This document shows positions 59,628 through 64,000 of a stretch of DNA of 64,000 bases, in pieces. The notes beneath the pieces were generated by a model. It was given only the letters and a program-made list of their open reading frames with translations, did not search any database and was not told the DNA's origin. This DNA comes from Anaerolineaceae bacterium. GTDB taxonomy: Bacteria; Chloroflexota; Anaerolineae; Promineifilales; Promineifilaceae. Position numbers and translations under genes: made by a program. Every line of letters begins with the position of its first letter. Positions within the stretch are counted from its first letter, which is position 1. The DNA lies in the NCBI GenBank assembly GCA_002699125.1, contig PABI01000128.1:1-64000 (forward strand), given 5' to 3'.

Positions 59628-60368
59628 CTAGCGAATCTCCCAAATGACCTGGACGCTGGCCTGAATGGTTTGGGTGCCGGTTGCAATGGGGACGTCAGCG
59701 GCGAGGCTGGCTTCTTCGGCAACAGGAACCGTTAACGGCCTGGCACCGCCCGTTTCCAGGATGGTGTGCACCGGACCAAGCTCTGCGCCGGCCAGCTCGG
59801 TTAGCTGTTCTGCTTTTTGCTGGGCATCTTGCATGGCTGCTTCACGAGCGGCAGCGGCTAATTCAGCCTCATTGCTGACTTCAAATTGAATGCCTTCGAT
59901 GGTGTTGCTGCCGGCTTCAACCACAGCATCCAGCAGACTGCCCAGCAAAGTCAGGTCGCGCACGGTAATGCGCACGATGTTGCTGGCGCGGTAGCCTTCT
60001 AATTCGCGCGTCTGGGTATTCGGTGTGTTGTCGTAAAAGGGATTGAGGCGGAACCCTTCGGTTTGGATGTCGTTTTCTTCAATGCCTGCGTCTAACGTGG
60101 CGGAAATAACGGCCGTCATCCGCTCATTGTTTTCTTCCAAAGCAGCTCCGGCTTCATCCGCCTCCGTTTGCACCCCCAGGCGCACGGTGGCCTGGTCTGG
60201 TTCTGCTTCAACCTGGCCTTGGCCAGATACTTCAATAGTGCGTGCAGATTCTGCTTCCGTTTGGGCCACGGCCTGGTTGGCCGGTTGCAGTGTCAAGGCA
60301 ACACCCAAACCCACCAGTAAGGACAAAGCCACGAAAATTGCGCCAAATAGCGGTAAGTTGCGTTTCAT
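59628..60368 (-). CDS. SIMPL-domain (DUF541) secreted protein
   Basis: 246 residues with signal peptide (LFGAIFVALSLLVGLGVALT). TIEVSGQGQVEAEPDQATVR begins the SIMPL domain, and GYRASNIVRITVRDLTLLGS, REAAMQDAQQKAEQLTELAG and QASVQVIWEIR follow in the usual order. Relatives (YggE, BP26) form periplasmic ring oligomers and are linked to oxidative stress tolerance. ATG 60368 follows AAAAGGAGTAGTAAACATC. Confidence 0.92.
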   Translation of the reverse strand: MKRNLPLFGAIFVALSLLVGLGVALTLQPANQAVAQTEAESARTIEVSGQGQVEAEPDQATVRLGVQTEADEAGAALEENNERMTAVISATLDAGIEENDIQTEGFRLNPFYDNTPNTQTRELEGYRASNIVRITVRDLTLLGSLLDAVVEAGSNTIEGIQFEVSNEAELAAAAREAAMQDAQQKAEQLTELAGAELGPVHTILETGGARPLTVPVAEEASLAADVPIATGTQTIQASVQVIWEIR

Positions 60369-60712
60369 GATGTTTACTACTCCTTTTTGGTTTCTTTCCT
60401 TTGTTATAGTGTTATAGATCTTATAGAAGAGCCCAGTGGTTCGTTACTACCATAACATGTAATTTGCCATTTTCTTCAGCTTTATATCAAAAACATGACT
60501 TGGCCCTGTATCTGGGTATATGCTGGCTTTGCCACTATCCCGTAACCTGTAGACAGGGGCATTAGACCCGTATCAATTTGTAAAGGAGACGACACCAACT
60601 GTCGTTGACCACCATGAATCAAAATGGAACGCTGATTTACCTGATTCCCATGATTTGCCTGATAAAAAGGATCATGGGAATCTGCGTCCCATTTTCGAAG
60701 GAGTTCAAAAAT
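60369..60712. promoter_or_regulatory. Divergent intergenic region with one repeat element
   Basis: 344 bases between the SIMPL and disulfide-reductase genes, so it must hold both promoters. gttatag occurs twice at about 60401-60416. AAAGGAGACGACACC (about 60581) looks like a ribosome site but is 17 bases or more from a start and opens only a frame through the repeat at 60623-60690. I see no operator with strong symmetry. Confidence 0.5.
60623..60690. repeat. CCTGATTT-type hairpin repeat, second copy
   Basis: ggaacgctgatttacctgat, tcccatgatttgcctgataa, then atcatgggaatctgcgtccc. The arms cccatgat/atcatggg are exact inverted repeats. Related to 30470-30543. Confidence 0.7.
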
Positions 60713-62059
60713 ATGAAAACAGCAGATTTTGTCATCATTGGTAGCGGACAGGGTGGGGTTCCCCTGGCGGCAAAGCTGGCAGAAAGAGGTCATCGAGTGG
60801 TCATTTTTGAGCGTGCTGCCTGGGGCGGCACTTGCGTAAATACGGGCTGTATTCCTTCTAAGACGCTGCTGGCCTCGGCCCATGCTGCGGCTGCGGCGCG
60901 CAATGCTGCGGTTCTAGGTGTCCATGCCGATGTAAAGGTCTCATTCAGTGAGGTTATGAATCGGGTACGCGATTCCATCCAGCCGGAAGGAATCGTCAAA
61001 TGGTTGAACAGCGTCGATGCTGAACTTGTAGAGGCGGAAGCTGGATTCATTGGCTCACACACCGTCCAAGGGGGAGATACCACGGTAGAAGCCGAGAATA
61101 TTATTATCAACACCGGCAAATCGCCTTTTGTCCCCGATATTCTTGGCCTGGCCGATACACCTTATCTGACATACCAAAACTTCTGGCAGCTAGAAACCCT
61201 GCCAGAAAAGATGGTGGTGATTGGCGGCGGCTACACTGGTTTGGAACTGGCGCAGGCGATGCAGCGGCTGGGCAGCCAGGTAGAGGTGATTGAAGTTGCT
61301 GATCGTCTGGTGGCAGCAGAAGAGGAGGACGTGAGCCAGGCGTTGCAGGCGGCGTTGGCGGCGGATGGAGTTCGCTTTCATCTGGGGGCCAATGTGGAGA
61401 AGGTAGCATATAAGGATGGTCTTTTTGAGGTTGGGGTGGATACGGCCGTAACCCCCCTAACCAGCAACGCCCTCCTCGTCGCCACCGGCCGCCGCCCCAA
61501 TGTAGAAGCGCTGAATCCCGCCAAATGGGGCATCGCCCTGGACGAAAAGGGCCACATTCAAGTTGACGATCAATTCCGCACCACGGCCGACGGCGTGTAT
61601 GCTATTGGTGATGTTACCGGACAGCCCGCCTTCACCCACGTTTCCTGGGAAGATCACCGCCGCTTGTTAGCTATCCTCGATGGCCAAGATCGGCATCGCG
61701 GGGATCGGGTGTTGGGTTATGCCTTCTTCACCGATCCCCAGGTGGGGCGCGTTGGCAAGACACTGGCCCAGGCACAAGATGAGGGAATCGCAGCCAAAGA
61801 AGCTACGCTGCCATTGAAAAACGTGTCGCGGGCTGCGGCAACAGGTTATACGGAAGGATTCTTTCGCCTGGTAATTGATGAAGATACGGATCGCATTGTG
61901 GGAGCCACCTTGGTGGGGCCGCAAGCGGCCGAACTGGTTCACGTCATTCTGGCCCACATGGAAGCCGGTTCCACCTGGCAGGTGCTGGAACGTTCACAGC
62001 ACATCCACCCGGCCTATGCCGAAGATTTACCGACGCTGGCCAGGCAGTTTGTTGAGTAG
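60713..62059 (+). CDS. FAD-dependent pyridine nucleotide-disulfide oxidoreductase
   Basis: 448 residues. FVIIGSGQGGVPLAAKLAER binds FAD, WGGTCVNTGCIPSKTLL holds the redox-active C-x4-C, VVIGGGYTGLELAQAMQRLG binds NAD(P)H and DGVYAIGDVTGQPAFTHV is the second FAD motif. The C-terminal HIHPAYAEDLP supplies the catalytic His-Glu pair. Closer to the mercuric-reductase-like branch than to dihydrolipoamide dehydrogenase of a complex; no metal-binding N-terminal domain and no dehydrogenase genes nearby. ATG 60713 follows CGAAGGAGTTCAAAAAT; the longer frame from 60605 reads through a repeat. Confidence 0.88.
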   Translation: MKTADFVIIGSGQGGVPLAAKLAERGHRVVIFERAAWGGTCVNTGCIPSKTLLASAHAAAAARNAAVLGVHADVKVSFSEVMNRVRDSIQPEGIVKWLNSVDAELVEAEAGFIGSHTVQGGDTTVEAENIIINTGKSPFVPDILGLADTPYLTYQNFWQLETLPEKMVVIGGGYTGLELAQAMQRLGSQVEVIEVADRLVAAEEEDVSQALQAALAADGVRFHLGANVEKVAYKDGLFEVGVDTAVTPLTSNALLVATGRRPNVEALNPAKWGIALDEKGHIQVDDQFRTTADGVYAIGDVTGQPAFTHVSWEDHRRLLAILDGQDRHRGDRVLGYAFFTDPQVGRVGKTLAQAQDEGIAAKEATLPLKNVSRAAATGYTEGFFRLVIDEDTDRIVGATLVGPQAAELVHVILAHMEAGSTWQVLERSQHIHPAYAEDLPTLARQFVE

Positions 62060-62071
62060 AAGTAGATTGAC

Positions 62072-62130
62072 AATTTCCCCGGAAACTGCGTTTCAAGGCT
62101 TTGACGCCTCAGGAAGTTTCCGGGGAAATT
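62072..62130. terminator. Bidirectional terminator-like hairpin
   Basis: aatttccccggaaact (62072-62087) and agtttccggggaaatt (62115-62130) are exact reverse complements with a 27-base loop, between convergent genes. The plus strand continues ttg after the stem's own tt, and the minus strand reads gtcaatct, so T-runs are short. Also resembles a mobile palindrome. Confidence 0.65.
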
Positions 62131-62136
62131 TTGTTG

Positions 62137-63114
62137 CTAGTTGTCTTTTTGTTTCTGATCGATGGCATCGCGCACGGCCTGGGCAATATCTTCGGGCATC
62201 AGATGGTATTTTTGCAGCAGCTCTTCCGGCTCGCCGGATTCGGCGTACTGGTTGTTGATGCCCACAAAGCGCATGGGTACAGGGTGATTTTGGGCCACGG
62301 CCGTTGCCACCGCCGCACCTAAACCACCATGCAGCAAATGTTCTTCTGCGGTCACAATGGCTCCGGTTTGTTCGGCGGCTAATTTTACGGCCGTTTCGTC
62401 CAGCGGCTTAATCGTGTGCATATCCAACACACGCACTTCAAAGCCCTCTTCGCTCAACGTGTGCGCTGCTTCCAGCGCCGCCGCCACCATAAGACCGCAG
62501 GCAATGATCGTAGCGTGACGGCCGTCGCGCAGCTGGTTTGCCTTGCCAATCTCAAAATCAACTTCTTCATTGGTATAGACGACCGGGACTTTCGGCCGTC
62601 CGGTGCGCAGGTAGGCTGGACCGTCAAATGAGAACAAGGCGCGGGTTGCCGCTTTGGTCGCGGGGGCATCCGCCGGCACGATGACGGTGAAGTTGGGCAG
62701 CGAAGTGGCCAGGGCAATATCCTCTATGCCCATCTGGCTGGGGCCATCCTCACCAATGCTGATGCCGCTATGGGAGCCAACCAGCTTGACGTTGGCTTGC
62801 GGAAAAGCAACGCCCATGCGAATCTGGTCGTAAGCGTTGCCCAGCAGGAAGGCGGCAAAGCTGGCGGCAACCACGTCCTTGCCGCTCGCCGCCAGGCCGC
62901 TGGAAACGCCAATCAGGTTACTTTCAGCAATCCCCATGTTAAAAAAGCGGTCGGGGAATTCCTCTGCGAAATATTGCGTACGGGTAGAGTTCCCTACATC
63001 GCCATCAACCACCACAATGTTTTTGTTTTCTTCACCTATAGCAGCCAGCGCGTCGCCAAAGGCGTTGCGTGTGGGTGGTCCATACTCCAGGCCAACAGTT
63101 TTACCAATATCCAT
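62137..63114 (-). CDS. Transketolase, C-terminal subunit
   Basis: 325 residues with pyrimidine-binding and C-terminal domains. TRNAFGDALAAIGEENKNIV, RFFNMGIAESNLIGVSSGLA (the Glu that activates thiamine), GSHSGISIGEDGPSQMGIED and VTAEEHLLHGGLGAAVATAV. Split transketolases of this kind transfer two-carbon units in the pentose phosphate pathway, or in some cases belong to DXS-like or aminoshikimate-type reactions. Start ATG 63114, two bases past the partner's stop. Confidence 0.92.
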   Translation of the reverse strand: MDIGKTVGLEYGPPTRNAFGDALAAIGEENKNIVVVDGDVGNSTRTQYFAEEFPDRFFNMGIAESNLIGVSSGLAASGKDVVAASFAAFLLGNAYDQIRMGVAFPQANVKLVGSHSGISIGEDGPSQMGIEDIALATSLPNFTVIVPADAPATKAATRALFSFDGPAYLRTGRPKVPVVYTNEEVDFEIGKANQLRDGRHATIIACGLMVAAALEAAHTLSEEGFEVRVLDMHTIKPLDETAVKLAAEQTGAIVTAEEHLLHGGLGAAVATAVAQNHPVPMRFVGINNQYAESGEPEELLQKYHLMPEDIAQAVRDAIDQKQKDN

Positions 63115-63116
63115 AA

Positions 63117-64000
63117 TTAAATCTCCCCATGTATATCTTCGGCGGTTAAGACCGGTTCATTTACGTTGTTGGCTACGGCCGTTGCATGTTGTTCATCCAG
63201 TTCGGCCAGAGCCTTTTCTAGTTCAGATTCATCCAGCGGTTTACCGTGCATCCGGTTCACGTCATCTTCGGCAAAGGGTGACAGACCCCGTCCTTTTAGC
63301 GTGTGGGCCACGATGATTTGCGGCTGCCGGTTCACCCGGCGCACGTCTTGCAGGGCGGTGAGCGTCTGCTCCATGTTGTGGCCGTTAATCTGGCGCACGT
63401 CCCAGCCAAATGCTTCCCACTTGTCCACCACGGGCTGCAAGGAAGGCATCACGTCGGTGATTGCGCCAGTTTGCTGGTATTTGTTGTAGTCGAGGATGCA
63501 CGTTAAATTGTCAACCTCATATTTGGCAGCGCCCATCGCCGCTTCCCAAATCTGGCCTTCATCCGATTCGCCATCGCCAATCATCACGTAGACGCGATAC
63601 GTTTGCTTGTCTACGCGGGCAGCCAGCGCGTGGCCCAGCCCAATGGACAATCCCTGACCCAACGAGCCGGTAGACGCTTCTACACCGGGCAGGACGCGCA
63701 TGTTGGGGTGGCCTTCCAGCGCGCTGCCCAAATTACGTAGGTTAGAAAGCCTGTCGGGGTCAAAATAGCCGGCTTCGGCCAGCACAGCGTACAGTGCCGG
63801 GGCACCGTGCCCTTTGCTGAGGATGAAGCGATCACGTTCTGACCAATGCGGCCGTTTTGGGTCAAAGCGCAGGATGCCGCCAAAATAGAGCGCCGTTAAA
63901 ATGTCGATGGCCGACAGTGAACTGGACGGATGTCCCGAGCCGGCTTCCGTGGTCATCTGCAAAATTTGCCGGCTCAAGCGCCAGGCTGTTTCCTGTAATT
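63117..64000 (-). CDS. Transketolase, N-terminal subunit (partial at right edge)
   Basis: 294 residues visible, open to base 64000; reading beyond the internal TTG 63977 continues LQETAWRLSRQILQM, the normal N-terminal helix, so the true start is just outside. Thiamine diphosphate motif VMIGDGESDEGQIWEAAM; substrate-binding TTEAGSGHPSSSLSAIDIL and FILSKGHGAPALYAVLAE. The C terminus ends VLTAEDIHGEI. Forms a heterotetramer with the C-terminal subunit encoded next. Confidence 0.93.
   Translation of the reverse strand, partial: LQETAWRLSRQILQMTTEAGSGHPSSSLSAIDILTALYFGGILRFDPKRPHWSERDRFILSKGHGAPALYAVLAEAGYFDPDRLSNLRNLGSALEGHPNMRVLPGVEASTGSLGQGLSIGLGHALAARVDKQTYRVYVMIGDGESDEGQIWEAAMGAAKYEVDNLTCILDYNKYQQTGAITDVMPSLQPVVDKWEAFGWDVRQINGHNMEQTLTALQDVRRVNRQPQIIVAHTLKGRGLSPFAEDDVNRMHGKPLDESELEKALAELDEQHATAVANNVNEPVLTAEDIHGEI

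Noticed and set aside
60605..60712. Earlier TTG start for the disulfide reductase
   Set aside because: The extra 36 residues are the translation of a hairpin repeat and precede the conserved FAD-binding start; a good ribosome site stands before ATG 60713.

Overview
The window looks like chromosomal DNA of a Chloroflexota bacterium (Anaerolineae/Caldilineae type). This is inferred from architecture, not from a marker gene. The pointers are Ser/Thr kinases joined to long Thr/Pro-rich linkers and sensor domains, a transcriptional-activator/kinase/STAND/WD40 giant protein, and dense families of short palindromic intergenic repeats. One octamer, ACGGCCGT (mostly as AACGGCCGTT), occurs about 115 times by my hand count, in genes and between them. 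It is missing from the IS element and from a foreign-looking AT-rich stretch at about 46.9-51.2 kb. No rRNA, tRNA or CRISPR array was recognised.

Layout. 0-5.4 kb: end of an acyltransferase-like gene, a complete IS66-type insertion sequence with 12-bp terminal repeats and an 8-bp target duplication, and a membrane Ser/Thr kinase with an extracytoplasmic FGE-like (C-type-lectin-fold) domain. 5.4-17.0 kb, almost all minus strand: rRNA/tRNA methyltransferase, GNAT, a split ThrE-type exporter (YjjB/YjjP), a PPOX flavoprotein, PhzF, cupin, MOSC, AzlD/AzlC, a PLP decarboxylase, an Asp/Glu racemase, a MocR-type regulator and an aminotransferase. Together they suggest amino-acid and amine turnover plus export. 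17.2-31.7 kb: a surface-glycan locus with two flippases, two O-antigen ligase/polymerase-like proteins, GT4 and GT2-like transferases, two methyltransferases, a B12-binding radical SAM enzyme, a nucleotidyltransferase and a nucleoside phosphorylase. Most of its genes overlap by a few bases.

31.7-35.6 kb: citrate synthase, divergent threonine/serine dehydratase, and a helix-turn-helix/citrate-synthase fusion. 35.7-46.9 kb: signalling block with a hybrid histidine kinase, a sigma4-HTH/ATPase-like/receiver protein, a secreted trypsin-like protease, the 1788-residue BTAD-kinase-nSTAND-TM-WD40 protein with a phased operator in front, a methyltransferase and an orphan nucleotidyltransferase. 46.9-51.2 kb: the AT-rich insert, with three evenly spaced 23-bp dyads, a two-gene operon (two-TM coiled-coil/TPR protein plus SPFH/flotillin-like coiled-coil protein), an attC-like site and a small zinc-ribbon membrane protein. 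This is the best candidate for an undescribed system. 51.2-64 kb: a sugar ABC importer without its ATPase, a lipoprotein, a pncB-cysC-APH operon, MgtC, a SIMPL protein, a flavoprotein disulfide reductase and a split transketolase running off the right edge.

All calls rest on reading sequence and translated frames. No database search, structure prediction or composition calculation was run, and counts were made by eye.
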